From contig RFZH01000109.1 in the NCBI GenBank assembly GCA_009920815.1, forward strand, positions 1 through 7,860: a stretch of 7,860 bases of DNA, in the 5' to 3' direction. The translations under genes and the position numbers were made by a program. The DNA comes from Paracoccaceae bacterium. Lineage in GTDB: Bacteria; Pseudomonadota; Alphaproteobacteria; Rhodobacterales; Rhodobacteraceae. The notes under the pieces are model-generated. The model had not been told where the DNA came from, made no database searches, and worked only from the letters and a program-made list of their open reading frames with translations. This document shows, one piece after another, positions 1 to 6,552 of the stretch. Numbering within the stretch: position 1 is the first letter of the stretch; every line of letters starts with the position of its first letter.

Positions 1-486
1 GAAATCATCAACCCCGACACGGGCGAACCCGTGGCGGACGGTGAAATGGGGGAACTGGTCTTTACCACGCTCACCAAAGAAGGCATGCCCATCATTCGAT
101 ATCGCACCCGCGATTTAACGCGTCTTTTGCCGGGAACCGCACGGTCTATGCGGCGCATGGAAAAGGTAACAGGTCGTTCGGATGATATGATTATCTTGCG
201 CGGTGTGAACGTGTTTCCGACCCAAATCGAAGAACAGATAATGCGCATTGATGGGCTGTCGCCACATTTCCAAATTGAGCTGGTCAAAAATGGTGCACTT
301 GATGCGATGCGCGTGCATGTCGAACCAGAGCCAAGCCATATCGAACACCAAGCCGCACTGGCCACGCAGTTAGAGAGCTTGATCAAAGACGTCGTCGGCG
401 TGACAGCGCATGTCATCACCAATGACCCCGGGAACGTTGCGCGGTCCGAAGGCAAAGCCAAGCGCGTCGTAGACAATCGAAAGTAG
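1..486 (+). CDS. paaK: Phenylacetate-CoA ligase, C-terminal part (5' end outside window)
   Basis: The open frame runs in from the window edge and gives the last 161 residues before a TAG stop; the complete family protein is about 430-440 residues, so roughly the last third is present. The enzyme adenylates phenylacetate with ATP and transfers it to CoA, the first step of aerobic phenylacetate degradation in the cytoplasm. Visible family marks are YRTRDLT (about fragment residues 34-40) and the stretch GRSDDMIILRGVNVFPTQIE (58-77), the hallmark of the C-terminal domain of PaaK-type ligases, followed by the small alpha/beta lid domain. The start is not visible: GTG or ATG codons inside the fragment are internal. 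The next gene, a TetR regulator, begins 8 bases after the stop, so the two are probably co-transcribed. Family assignment is secure; phenylacetate specificity is supported by the adjoining paaABCDE genes. Confidence 0.93.
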   Translation, partial: EIINPDTGEPVADGEMGELVFTTLTKEGMPIIRYRTRDLTRLLPGTARSMRRMEKVTGRSDDMIILRGVNVFPTQIEEQIMRIDGLSPHFQIELVKNGALDAMRVHVEPEPSHIEHQAALATQLESLIKDVVGVTAHVITNDPGNVARSEGKAKRVVDNRK

Positions 487-494
487 GCACACAG

Positions 495-1082
495 GTGGCA
501 AGAACAATCGCAAAGGACTATAGTGAAAAACGCCAAGCGATCCTGCAATCGTCGGCCGAACTTTTCGCAGCCGAAGGATACGGCCGCGCGACCATGTCGC
601 AAATTGCCCAAGCCTGCGGCGTGTCCAAGGCGAACATCTATCACTATTACGACAGCAAAGAAGCCCTGCTCTATGATATCTTGGAAACCCACCTCCGTGA
701 TCTAAGAGATACCATCTGCGGCCTGACATTTACATCAACCGAACCACGCAACCAATTGTTAGAGATCACCACCGAATTGCTTTTGTCCTATCAAGGGTCT
801 GACGCATCGCACAAGGTTCAGATCAATGCCATTTCGGTTTTGCCACCTGATCAACAACGTATTTTGCGGGGATATCAAAAGGAATTGGTCACCTTTGTCC
901 AAGACCGCATCGCTGCCATTGTGGGCATGCCAAAAAACCAAGACCCCGCCTATTTGCGCGACATCACCATGTCACTGTTTGCGATGGTAAATTGGCATTT
1001 CTTGTGGGACGGATCTGCCGATGAAACGCGCAGACGCACCTATGCTGCGCGGATTTGCGCTTTGATCGACGGTGCACACTAG
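495..1082 (+). CDS. paaR: TetR-family transcriptional regulator, probable phenylacetate repressor PaaR
   Basis: A 195-residue protein of typical TetR size. The N-terminal DNA-binding domain is clear: helix-turn-helix at about residues 33-52 (TMSQIAQACGVSKANIYHYY) followed by the usual DSKEALL segment. The rest (about 60-195) is a helical ligand-binding and dimerisation domain. The start is GTG, with only a weak upstream TAGG 7 bases away that overlaps the paaK stop; no better start lies nearby. It sits between paaK and paaA, the place where TetR-type PaaR regulators occur in several proteobacteria; E. coli uses an unrelated GntR-like PaaX instead. By analogy it would repress the paa genes until phenylacetyl-CoA binds (known of the family, not shown here). 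The inverted repeat just downstream at 1097-1136 is its probable operator (inference). Confidence 0.85.
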   Translation: MARTIAKDYSEKRQAILQSSAELFAAEGYGRATMSQIAQACGVSKANIYHYYDSKEALLYDILETHLRDLRDTICGLTFTSTEPRNQLLEITTELLLSYQGSDASHKVQINAISVLPPDQQRILRGYQKELVTFVQDRIAAIVGMPKNQDPAYLRDITMSLFAMVNWHFLWDGSADETRRRTYAARICALIDGAH

Positions 1083-1096
1083 CGAGTTTATGCAAT

Positions 1097-1136
1097 ATGT
1101 TACAAAATTTTCTTTGAAAGGATATTTTTGTAACAT
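1097..1136. promoter_or_regulatory. Inverted repeat upstream of paaA, candidate PaaR operator
   Basis: ATGTTACAAAA (1097-1107) and TTTTGTAACAT (1126-1136) are perfect 11-bp reverse complements separated by 18 bases. Each arm also contains a smaller quasi-palindrome, TGTTACA or TGTAACA, with centres 31 bp apart, close to three helical turns. The element lies in the only sizeable gap of the paa block, between the TetR gene and paaA, and the right arm falls in the spacer of the best promoter candidate. That suits repression by one large or two cooperating TetR dimers. A transcription terminator is less likely: the 11-bp stem has only two G:C pairs and an 18-base loop, although T-rich sequence follows. 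Confidence 0.6.
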
Positions 1137-1142
1137 TTTATT
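1114..1142 (+). promoter_or_regulatory. Candidate promoter of paaABCDE
   Basis: TTGAAA (1114-1119, five of six matches to the -35 consensus), a 17-base spacer, and TTTATT (1137-1142, four of six to the -10 consensus). It overlaps the inverted repeat at 1097-1136 and leaves a leader of roughly 50 bases before paaA. The remaining gap (1143-1184) shows no better-matched promoter. Strong AT enrichment here contrasts with the flanking genes. The call rests on pattern matching only. Confidence 0.4.
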
Positions 1143-1197
1143 TGGAGACTCGCACGTGGCTGTGATATTTGTTCCGTAATCGGCAAGGAGATCCGCA

Positions 1198-2169
1198 ATG
1201 TATGCGCAAATGGTAACATCAGACCCCCGCGACGAAACCGTTGAAGGCCAAGCTTTTCAAGCACGCATCGATGCGGGCGAAAAAATTGAACCGCGCGATT
1301 GGATGCCAGAGGGCTATCGCAAAACCTTGATCCGTCAGATCGGCCAACATGCCCATTCTGAAATCGTTGGCCAATTGCCCGAAGGTAATTGGATCACCCG
1401 CGCCCCGACCCTTGAACGTAAGGCGATCCTTTTGGCCAAGGTTCAGGACGAGGCAGGACATGGATTATATCTGTACTGCGCCGCCGAAACATTAGGGGTC
1501 AGCCGCGATGAAATGACAGAAATGTTGTTGGATGGACGTATGAAGTATTCGTCCATCTTTTCTTATCCCACACTGACATGGGCGGATATGGGCGCGGTCG
1601 GCTGGTTGGTCGATGGTGCCGCGATCATGAACCAAGTTCCTCTTCAACGTACGTCTTATGGTCCCTACGCCCGCGCCATGATCCGTGTGTGTAAAGAAGA
1701 AAGCTTTCACCAACGTCAGGGCTTTGACATCATGATGAAGATGGCCAAAGGCACCCCCGCGCAAAAGAAAATGGCCCAAGACGCGTTGAACCGCTTTTGG
1801 TATCCATCCTTGATGATGTTTGGCCCGTCCGACAAAGACAGCGTTCATTCCGCACAATCGATGGCGTGGAAAATCAAAATGAACACGAATGACGAATTGC
1901 GCCAGAAATTCGTTGATCTGACCGTACCACAAGCGGAATACCTTGGCCTAACCATTCCCGATCCAGATCTAAAATGGAACGAAGAGCGCGGGCATTATGA
2001 TTATTCCGAACCGGATTGGTCAGAATTTTACGATGTCCTCAAAGGCAACGGCCCCTGTTCAGTCGATCGCATCGAGACCCGCAAAAAAGCATGGGATGAT
2101 GGCGCATGGGTGCGCGAAGCGCTCATGGCGCATTCCGAAAAACAAAAAACAAAGGTAGCCGCAGAATGA
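1198..2169 (+). CDS. paaA: 1,2-phenylacetyl-CoA epoxidase, catalytic (oxygenase) subunit PaaA
   Basis: A 323-residue protein (E. coli PaaA is about 309). It is the diiron subunit of the multicomponent oxygenase that converts phenylacetyl-CoA to the ring 1,2-epoxide with O2 and NADPH-derived electrons. The conserved block HAHSEIVGQLPEGNWITRAP (51-70) is present, as are the carboxylate/histidine motifs of the ferritin-like diiron site: Glu55, Glu85-x-x-His88 in KVQDEAGHG, and Glu168-x-x-His171 in CKEESFHQRQG. LDGRMKYSSIFSYPTLTWAD (111-130) and the C-terminal KAWDDGAWVREA are also characteristic. The start ATG has a good AAGGAG box (1185-1190) 7 bases upstream. The stop overlaps the paaB start (ATGA). 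It is the first gene of the paaABCDE run. Assignment is very secure; the metal ligands are inferred from family motifs. Confidence 0.97.
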   Translation: MYAQMVTSDPRDETVEGQAFQARIDAGEKIEPRDWMPEGYRKTLIRQIGQHAHSEIVGQLPEGNWITRAPTLERKAILLAKVQDEAGHGLYLYCAAETLGVSRDEMTEMLLDGRMKYSSIFSYPTLTWADMGAVGWLVDGAAIMNQVPLQRTSYGPYARAMIRVCKEESFHQRQGFDIMMKMAKGTPAQKKMAQDALNRFWYPSLMMFGPSDKDSVHSAQSMAWKIKMNTNDELRQKFVDLTVPQAEYLGLTIPDPDLKWNEERGHYDYSEPDWSEFYDVLKGNGPCSVDRIETRKKAWDDGAWVREALMAHSEKQKTKVAAE

Positions 2170-2462
2170 CCGAACCAAAAGCACCAGAATGGCCCTTGTG
2201 GGAAGTGTTCATCCGCGGGCAACATGGCGCAAGCCATCGTCACGTTGGCAGCCTGCATGCACCAGATGCCGAAATGGCCATCAAACACGCACGTGATGTT
2301 TACACCCGTCGCAAAGAAGGGGTTAGCATTTGGGTGGTGCCGACCACAGCGATCGCAGCATCCAACCCTGATATGAAAGGGCCACTCTACGATCCGTCCG
2401 ATAGCAAACCTTATCGCCATCCAACCTTTTTCGACATTCCCAAAGAAATAGGCACGATGTAA
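2166..2462 (+). CDS. paaB: 1,2-phenylacetyl-CoA epoxidase subunit PaaB
   Basis: A small 98-residue subunit (E. coli about 95) needed for the assembled epoxidase; it has no catalytic site of its own. The protein shows the family core WPLWEVFIRGQHGASHRHVG (9-28), then DVYTRRKEGVSIWVVP, and the ending KPYRHPTFFDIP. The start is the ATG overlapping the paaA stop (ATGA, four shared bases), which matches homologue length. The frame stays open upstream to 2106, but that would add 20 residues encoded within paaA with no counterpart in the family. The ribosome binding site is weak (AAAGG about 12 bases upstream), so translational coupling to paaA is likely. The stop TAA overlaps the paaC start by one base. 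Confidence 0.96.
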   Translation: MTEPKAPEWPLWEVFIRGQHGASHRHVGSLHAPDAEMAIKHARDVYTRRKEGVSIWVVPTTAIAASNPDMKGPLYDPSDSKPYRHPTFFDIPKEIGTM

Positions 2463-3217
2463 TGACAACCGAATTATTTGAATATCTGCTGCGCCTTGGC
2501 GACAATAGTTTGGTGTTGGGCCATCGGTTGTCGGAATGGTGTGGCAAATCCCCTATTCTAGAAGAAGACATTGCAATTTCAAACACGGCATTGGACTTTA
2601 TCGGCCAAACGCAGTTGTGGCTTGGGCTGGCCGCCACTGTCGAAGGTCAAGGCAGATCTGCGGATGATCTTGCGATGCTGCGTGATGTTTGGGATTTTCG
2701 CAATCTTTTGCTGGTTGAACAACCAAATGGCAATTTCGGCGAAACGATTATGCGGCAATATTTGTTCGACGCTTGGCATGTTCTATTGCTGGACGGATTG
2801 ACACGGTCTCATCACCAAGAAATTTCTGCCATCGCGCAAAAGGTGGTGAAAGAGGTCCGCTATCACATCGAACGCTCGCGTGATCTTGTGATCCGCTTGG
2901 GCGATGGAACACCCGTAAGTCACGAAAAAATGCAAATTGCGCTGGATCGGCTTTGGCCCTACGTCGGCGAAATGTTTGACGTCGATCCGGTTGAGCATAC
3001 CTTGATCGAACAAGGCCTGATCCCCGATACATCCACATTGCGCGCGGCATTCGACGCTGAGGTTTTGAAAACCTTCGCCACCGCAACACTCACCCTGCCC
3101 AGCAGTAACTTTGCCCATCTTGGCGGTAAATCTGGCAAACGCCACAGTGAACATTTGGGGCATCTTTTGACACAGATGCAATGGTTGCAACGCGCCTATC
3201 CAGGCGCAACTTGGTAA
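2462..3217 (+). CDS. paaC: 1,2-phenylacetyl-CoA epoxidase, structural subunit PaaC
   Basis: A 251-residue protein (E. coli about 248). PaaC is a ferritin-like paralogue of PaaA that pairs with it as a non-catalytic scaffold, giving the PaaA-PaaC core that docks PaaB and the reductase. The N-terminus YLLRLGDNSLVLGHRLSEW (8-26), the segment EEDIAISNTALDFIGQTQLW (34-53) and the C-terminus SEHLGHLLTQMQWLQRAYPG (229-248) are typical. The start ATG overlaps the paaB stop (TAATG), the signature of coupled translation. It is followed after 4 bases by paaD. Function follows from homology and from its standard place in the operon. Confidence 0.96.
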   Translation: MTTELFEYLLRLGDNSLVLGHRLSEWCGKSPILEEDIAISNTALDFIGQTQLWLGLAATVEGQGRSADDLAMLRDVWDFRNLLLVEQPNGNFGETIMRQYLFDAWHVLLLDGLTRSHHQEISAIAQKVVKEVRYHIERSRDLVIRLGDGTPVSHEKMQIALDRLWPYVGEMFDVDPVEHTLIEQGLIPDTSTLRAAFDAEVLKTFATATLTLPSSNFAHLGGKSGKRHSEHLGHLLTQMQWLQRAYPGATW

Positions 3218-3221
3218 GACG

Positions 3222-3677
3222 ATGACGTCAGAACAAGACATTTGGTCGTGGCTGTCAGACATCCCAGACCCCGAAATTCCTGTGATCAGTTTGGTTGATC
3301 TCGGTGTTGTGCGGGGCGTTGAATGGGCAAGCGATCACTGGGTGATTACCCTGACACCAACCTACACAGGATGCCCCGCTACGACAGTGATCAATCTATC
3401 CGTTGACACCGCTCTGCGTGACAAGGGTCTGGAAAACTTTGTGATCAAACAGCAAATTGCGCCACCTTGGACAACCGATTGGATCAGCACGGCAGCCCAT
3501 GAAAAGCTTCGGCAGTACGGCATTGCCCCGCCATCCGCGGCGGGTGGGCCCACCGCCTGCCCGCGCTGCGCATCCGATGATCTAGAACGCATCAGTCAAT
3601 ACGGGTCAACACCGTGCAAAGCACAATGGCGATGCCGCGCCTGTTTAGAACCCTTTGATTACTTCAAATGCATATAG
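3222..3677 (+). CDS. paaD: PaaD, Fe-S assembly accessory protein of the phenylacetyl-CoA epoxidase
   Basis: A 151-residue protein (E. coli about 165). The N-terminal two-thirds is a DUF59/MIP18-type domain: DIPDPEIPVISLVDLGVV (13-30) and TYTGCPATT (47-55) with the conserved Cys51 of proteins handling iron-sulfur clusters. The C-terminal tail is rich in cysteines (Cys113, Cys116, Cys132, Cys138, Cys141, Cys150), in two C-x2-C pairs that look like a small metal-binding knuckle, normal for PaaD. It is not part of the purified epoxidase but is thought to help mature the 2Fe-2S reductase or the diiron site (known of the family). It lies directly before paaE, its likely client. The start ATG is 4 bases after paaC; no strong ribosome binding site is seen, so coupling is probable. 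Confidence 0.94.
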   Translation: MTSEQDIWSWLSDIPDPEIPVISLVDLGVVRGVEWASDHWVITLTPTYTGCPATTVINLSVDTALRDKGLENFVIKQQIAPPWTTDWISTAAHEKLRQYGIAPPSAAGGPTACPRCASDDLERISQYGSTPCKAQWRCRACLEPFDYFKCI

Positions 3678-3687
3678 GACCTCAGAC

Positions 3688-4743
3688 ATGGCCAAATACA
3701 TTGACCTAACCGTCACCGAGATTGAAAACACAACCGCCGATGCGATCATCGTGAGTCTGGCGCCCACCAATGGGTCGGTTCTGTCTTTTGTCCAAGGTCA
3801 ATATCTTACCTTTAAGCACATGCTTGACGGGCAAGAGGTGCGCAGATCTTATTCCATCTGTTCCCCTGTCGGTCATCCTGTTGTGCAAATCGGTATCAAA
3901 AGGGTCGATGGGGGGGCCTTTTCAAATTGGGCAAATACACAGTTGACCGTGGGCGATAGGCTAACCGCGCTTTCCCCAATGGGTCATTTTCACACGCCCC
4001 TCAACCCAGATAACGCGGGGGCATATCTTGGATTTGCCATCGGATCAGGGATTACGCCGTTGCTCTCAATTATTCGCACGACGTTGCAAACCGAACCAAT
4101 GTCCAAATTCTCGCTCGTCTATGCAAACCGGTCTATCCAATCCATCATGTTCAAAGAAGAGCTAGAGGATTTGAAAAACCTATACATGGACCGGCTCAGT
4201 ATCACGCACATCCTAAAAACAGGACAAGAAGATATTGACCTGTTTTCCGGTCGGCTGGATGATGCCAAACTGTCTGAGCTGTTTCAAAAGTGGATCCATG
4301 TGCCTCGGTTTCAGACAGCCTTTATTTGTGGGCCAGAGCCCGCAATGCGTACCATTGACGACAGCTTACAGAAATTTGGCATGCCCAAAGAGGCCATCAA
4401 ATACGAACTGTTCGGCAGCTATACCCCACCTGTTACAAAGCCTGCAAACGCAGCAGACACCGGCACAGCAACATCCGTTTCCATCACCTTAGAAGGCGCG
4501 TCCCATACACTTAGGTCGGACGCACAGACATCCATCTTGGATGCGGCATTGGCGGCGGGCCTAGATGCACCATATGCCTGCAAGGCTGGCGTGTGTTCCA
4601 CATGTCGGTGCAAAGTCACCAAAGGCAGCGTTGACATGCGTGTCAATCACGCGCTTGAGGATTACGAGGTTGCGCAGGGGTATGTTTTGTCCTGTCAGGC
4701 CTTTCCAACCAGCGCGGACATTGCCGTCGAATATGATGAATGA
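3688..4743 (+). CDS. paaE: 1,2-phenylacetyl-CoA epoxidase reductase subunit PaaE
   Basis: A 351-residue reductase (E. coli about 356) that passes electrons from NAD(P)H through FAD and a 2Fe-2S cluster to the PaaA diiron centre. Domain order is visible: FAD-binding barrel with RSYSICSP (53-60), NAD(P)-binding domain with GSGITPLLS (119-127) and CGPEPAMR (214-221), then a plant-type ferredoxin domain with Cys298-x4-Cys303-x2-Cys306 and Cys336, giving all four cluster ligands. The start chosen is ATG with TAGGA 8 bases upstream over the paaD stop. A TTG at 3655 in the same frame would overlap paaD by 23 bases and add 11 residues not expected in the family. The stop lies 7 bases from the stop of the convergent MarR gene, and no terminator is visible between them. 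Confidence 0.96.
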   Translation: MAKYIDLTVTEIENTTADAIIVSLAPTNGSVLSFVQGQYLTFKHMLDGQEVRRSYSICSPVGHPVVQIGIKRVDGGAFSNWANTQLTVGDRLTALSPMGHFHTPLNPDNAGAYLGFAIGSGITPLLSIIRTTLQTEPMSKFSLVYANRSIQSIMFKEELEDLKNLYMDRLSITHILKTGQEDIDLFSGRLDDAKLSELFQKWIHVPRFQTAFICGPEPAMRTIDDSLQKFGMPKEAIKYELFGSYTPPVTKPANAADTGTATSVSITLEGASHTLRSDAQTSILDAALAAGLDAPYACKAGVCSTCRCKVTKGSVDMRVNHALEDYEVAQGYVLSCQAFPTSADIAVEYDE

Positions 4744-4750
4744 CGGCGCG

Positions 4751-5236
4751 CTAGCTGCCCTTGGCCAAAGCTTCAGACGCGGCCTCTAGCTCGGCACGGT
4801 AATCTTGGGATCCGACCCATGCGCCCAATCGATCAAGATAGTTTTTCAACTGCTCCATTTCAGTTGCGGTCAAAGGATCGGTAAGAATCGCCTCTAACCG
4901 ATTTGACACCTCACGGGCCTTTTTGCGGATTTCGCGCCCCTGTTCTGTGGGGTTCAACATAAAAACACGCGCGTCTTCGGTCGAATTTTCACGTTCAATC
5001 ATGTCCGCTTTTAATAATTTTTGGATTAAGCGCGACGTTAAACTTTTCTCTAAACCAGTCATTTTTGCAATATCGGCAAAGCTGACACCTGGGTTATCAC
5101 AGATGATCCTTAGAACGCGTAACTCTCTGAGATTAAACCCAGTTTCCCGTACGAATATCGGATCATTAATGGCAATCGCTTCCTGAGCGACGATGTTAAG
5201 CCGATAGGTCAGTCTGTCATTTTGGAAAATCTTCAC
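4751..5236 (-). CDS. MarR-family transcriptional regulator
   Basis: A 161-residue regulator with the MarR winged helix: recognition region GVSFADIAKMTGLEKSLTSR (50-69), and a wing containing STEDAR with the family Asp88-x-Arg90 signature. Flanking helices form the dimerisation domain. The start is taken as GTG at 5236 because AGGAG lies exactly 7 bases upstream. In-frame ATG (5275) and TTG (5293) codons further up would give 174 or 180 residues, but neither has a convincing ribosome binding site and both would run the gene through the palindromes of the divergent promoter. It is transcribed away from an amidohydrolase/TRAP operon, the classic layout for local control, and probably represses both that operon and itself through the palindromes at 5273-5313 (inference). 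The ligand is unknown. It converges on paaE, so influence on phenylacetate genes is possible but not shown. Confidence 0.88.
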   Translation of the reverse strand: MKIFQNDRLTYRLNIVAQEAIAINDPIFVRETGFNLRELRVLRIICDNPGVSFADIAKMTGLEKSLTSRLIQKLLKADMIERENSTEDARVFMLNPTEQGREIRKKAREVSNRLEAILTDPLTATEMEQLKNYLDRLGAWVGSQDYRAELEAASEALAKGS

Positions 5237-5243
5237 ACGATCG

Positions 5244-5248
5244 CTCCT
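5244..5248 (-). promoter_or_regulatory. Ribosome binding site that decides the MarR start
   Basis: On the - strand the sequence reads AGGAG, then 7 bases, then GTG (5236-5234). This textbook arrangement favours the GTG over the upstream in-frame ATG at 5275 and TTG at 5293, which have no such box. If an upstream start were used, the AGGAG would simply be part of Arg-Ser codons. Confidence 0.6.
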
Positions 5249-5268
5249 AAGTGCATCAAACGAAATTA

Positions 5269-5297
5269 TTGACATATAATTTTTATATGGCAATATT
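5269..5297 (+). promoter_or_regulatory. Candidate promoter of the amidohydrolase-TRAP operon
   Basis: A perfect TTGACA (5269-5274) is followed by a 17-base spacer and AATATT (5292-5297, four of six matches to the -10 consensus). TATTCT at 5294-5299, with a 19-base spacer, is an alternative -10. The first palindrome (5273-5289) fills the spacer and the second (5293-5313) covers the -10 and probable start region, so bound repressor would block polymerase. A leader of about 30-35 bases would remain before the ATG at 5338, including AAGGA at 5324-5328. Confidence 0.5.
5273..5289. promoter_or_regulatory. Palindrome 1 in the divergent gap, candidate MarR operator half
   Basis: CATATAA (5273-5279) and TTATATG (5283-5289) are perfect 7-bp reverse complements with a 3-base centre. 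The size and inverted symmetry suit a MarR dimer. Its centre (5281) is 22 bp, about two helical turns, from the centre of the next palindrome, so two dimers could sit on the same face of the DNA. Confidence 0.55.
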
Positions 5298-5313
5298 CTT
5301 ATTATGAGAATAT
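5293..5313. promoter_or_regulatory. Palindrome 2 in the divergent gap, candidate MarR operator
   Basis: A 21-bp palindrome centred on 5303 with one mismatched pair: outer arms ATATTCT (5293-5299) and AGAATAT (5307-5313), plus matching inner bases AT/AT around the centre; only the 5300/5306 pair breaks symmetry. It lies between the divergent MarR and amidohydrolase genes and overlaps the probable -10 element. This is the strongest operator candidate in the window, although AT-rich sequence raises the chance of accidental symmetry. Confidence 0.65.
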
Positions 5314-5337
5314 ATCAACAAGCAAGGATATGTCCAG

Positions 5338-6552
5338 ATGTTTGACGGGTGGTTTGCGACACAAAAGCCAACAGTCACTGCGTGGTTTCATGAACTGCAC
5401 AGACATCCTGAACTTGGGTTTCAGGAACAAAAGACTGCGGCCTTTGTCGAAACGCAGCTGCGGTCATTTGGTCTGACACCCGAAACGGGAATAGGCGGCA
5501 CCGGTGTCGTCGCGACGCTTGTCGGAACCCGTGGGCCGGGACGCTCAATTGGCCTCAGGGCCGAACTAGACGCCCTGCCCATGCAAGAAGAAAATGGCCT
5601 AAGTTATGCATCACGCGAGACGGGCAAAGCACATATGTGCGGCCATGATGGACATTGCGTTACCCTGTTGACCGCCGCGCAATATTTGACGACCCACCCC
5701 GATTTTGAAGGCACGGTTCATTTCATTTTCCAACCCGCCGAAGAGCTATTGGAAGGCGCGCAGGCAATGATTGCCGATGGCCTTTTTGAAAGGTTCCCGT
5801 GCGATGAAATTTATGCGCTGCATAATATGCCGGGGCTTGAAAAAGGCGCAATCGGCGTGCCGGTCGGTGCGGCCATGGCATCGGCCGATGCGATTAATAT
5901 CACGATCCACGCGAAGGGCACCCACGGTGCAGCGCCCCACACAGGCGCAGATGGCGTGCTTGCTGCAGCATCCTTTATTACGTCGGTGGAACAAATCGCG
6001 ACGCGGGTCTTTGACGCGCGCCAGGCCGGCGTTATTTCATTCGGTGCAATACACGGTGGCACAGTGCGCAACATCTTACCTGCCGAAGTACGCATCGAAG
6101 GTACCCTTAGAACAAATAACGCGAACGCACGCGAAAATCTGATCGCGGCGATCGACCGTGTGGCGCGTGGAACAGAAACAACACATTCGGTTACGATTGA
6201 CGCAGAAGTCATTCCAATGGCACCTGTCGCGATTAATGATCCCATAGCATCCGAAGCTGTGGCCTTTGCCGCCGAAACAGCGCTGGGTGCTGATCACGTC
6301 ATCCGGAACGCGGCACCCATTATGGCATCAGAGGACTTTGCCTTTATGCTGGAACAGGTTCCGGGCAGCTTTTTCTTTGTCGGCCAAGATGGTCCGTTTC
6401 CGCATCATCCCGCCTATATCTTTGATCCAGACGTCATTCCAACAGGCGCGGCAGTTTTTGTCGAACTGGTCAAACAGCGGGGTACATCCAATATTCACTC
6501 AACCCATTGTTCAGCGGACAATGAAAACATATCCAACGGGAGAACATTATGA
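5338..6552 (+). CDS. M20-family (M20D-like) amidohydrolase / N-acyl amino acid hydrolase
   Basis: A 404-residue cytoplasmic metallohydrolase of the group that includes hippurate hydrolase, N-acetyl amino acid deacetylases and indoleacetyl-amino acid hydrolases; it splits an amide between an acyl group and an amino acid or similar amine. Metal-site motifs are intact: MCGHDGH (100-106; Cys101, His103), FQPAEE (131-136; Glu135/Glu136), LHNMPG (161-166; His162) and PHHPAY (355-360; His356 probable ligand). The lid-domain segment is KGTHGAAPH (193-201), with Thr where most relatives have Gly. GGTVRNILPAEVRIEGTLR (240-258) and MASEDFAFM are typical. There is no signal peptide. The start ATG has AAGGA 9 bases upstream. 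The stop overlaps the next start (ATGA), tying it to the TRAP genes. The polar last 20 or so residues look like an unconserved tail. Substrate cannot be read from sequence; an aryl-acyl amino acid is plausible beside the paa genes. Confidence 0.9.
   Translation: MFDGWFATQKPTVTAWFHELHRHPELGFQEQKTAAFVETQLRSFGLTPETGIGGTGVVATLVGTRGPGRSIGLRAELDALPMQEENGLSYASRETGKAHMCGHDGHCVTLLTAAQYLTTHPDFEGTVHFIFQPAEELLEGAQAMIADGLFERFPCDEIYALHNMPGLEKGAIGVPVGAAMASADAINITIHAKGTHGAAPHTGADGVLAAASFITSVEQIATRVFDARQAGVISFGAIHGGTVRNILPAEVRIEGTLRTNNANARENLIAAIDRVARGTETTHSVTIDAEVIPMAPVAINDPIASEAVAFAAETALGADHVIRNAAPIMASEDFAFMLEQVPGSFFFVGQDGPFPHHPAYIFDPDVIPTGAAVFVELVKQRGTSNIHSTHCSADNENISNGRTL

Noticed and set aside
1097..1144. 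Inverted repeat plus T-rich tail as a Rho-independent terminator after paaR
   Set aside because: The stem is AT-rich with only two G:C pairs and the loop is 18 bases, which would make a weak hairpin; operator function fits the context better.
1212..1218. GGTAACA just inside paaA as a third regulator half-site
   Set aside because: It is a six-of-seven match in coding sequence; the same heptamer also occurs in the paaK fragment near 166, so it looks accidental.
1492..1932. Minus-strand open frame of 146 codons opposite paaA
   Set aside because: It lies wholly inside the strongly conserved paaA gene on the other strand, has no ribosome binding site context that stands out, and the translation resembles no family I know; it is a shadow of the codon pattern.
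2106..2165. Upstream extension of paaB
   Set aside because: The 20 extra residues are encoded within the 3' end of paaA and are not part of PaaB; the ATGA overlap start matches homologue length.
3655..3687. Upstream TTG start for paaE
   Set aside because: It would overlap paaD by 23 bases and add 11 residues, whereas the ATG at 3688 has a better-placed ribosome binding site and gives the usual family length.
4431..4440. Copy of the operator-like sequence TGTTACAAAG inside paaE
   Set aside because: It matches nine of ten bases of the paaA upstream arm but encodes Val-Thr-Lys in frame, has no inverted partner nearby and lies far from any promoter; chance is the simpler explanation.
5811..6245. 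Minus-strand open frame of 144 codons opposite the amidohydrolase gene
   Set aside because: It overlaps the catalytic and lid regions of a clear M20 hydrolase, and its composition is what antisense reading of that gene would give.
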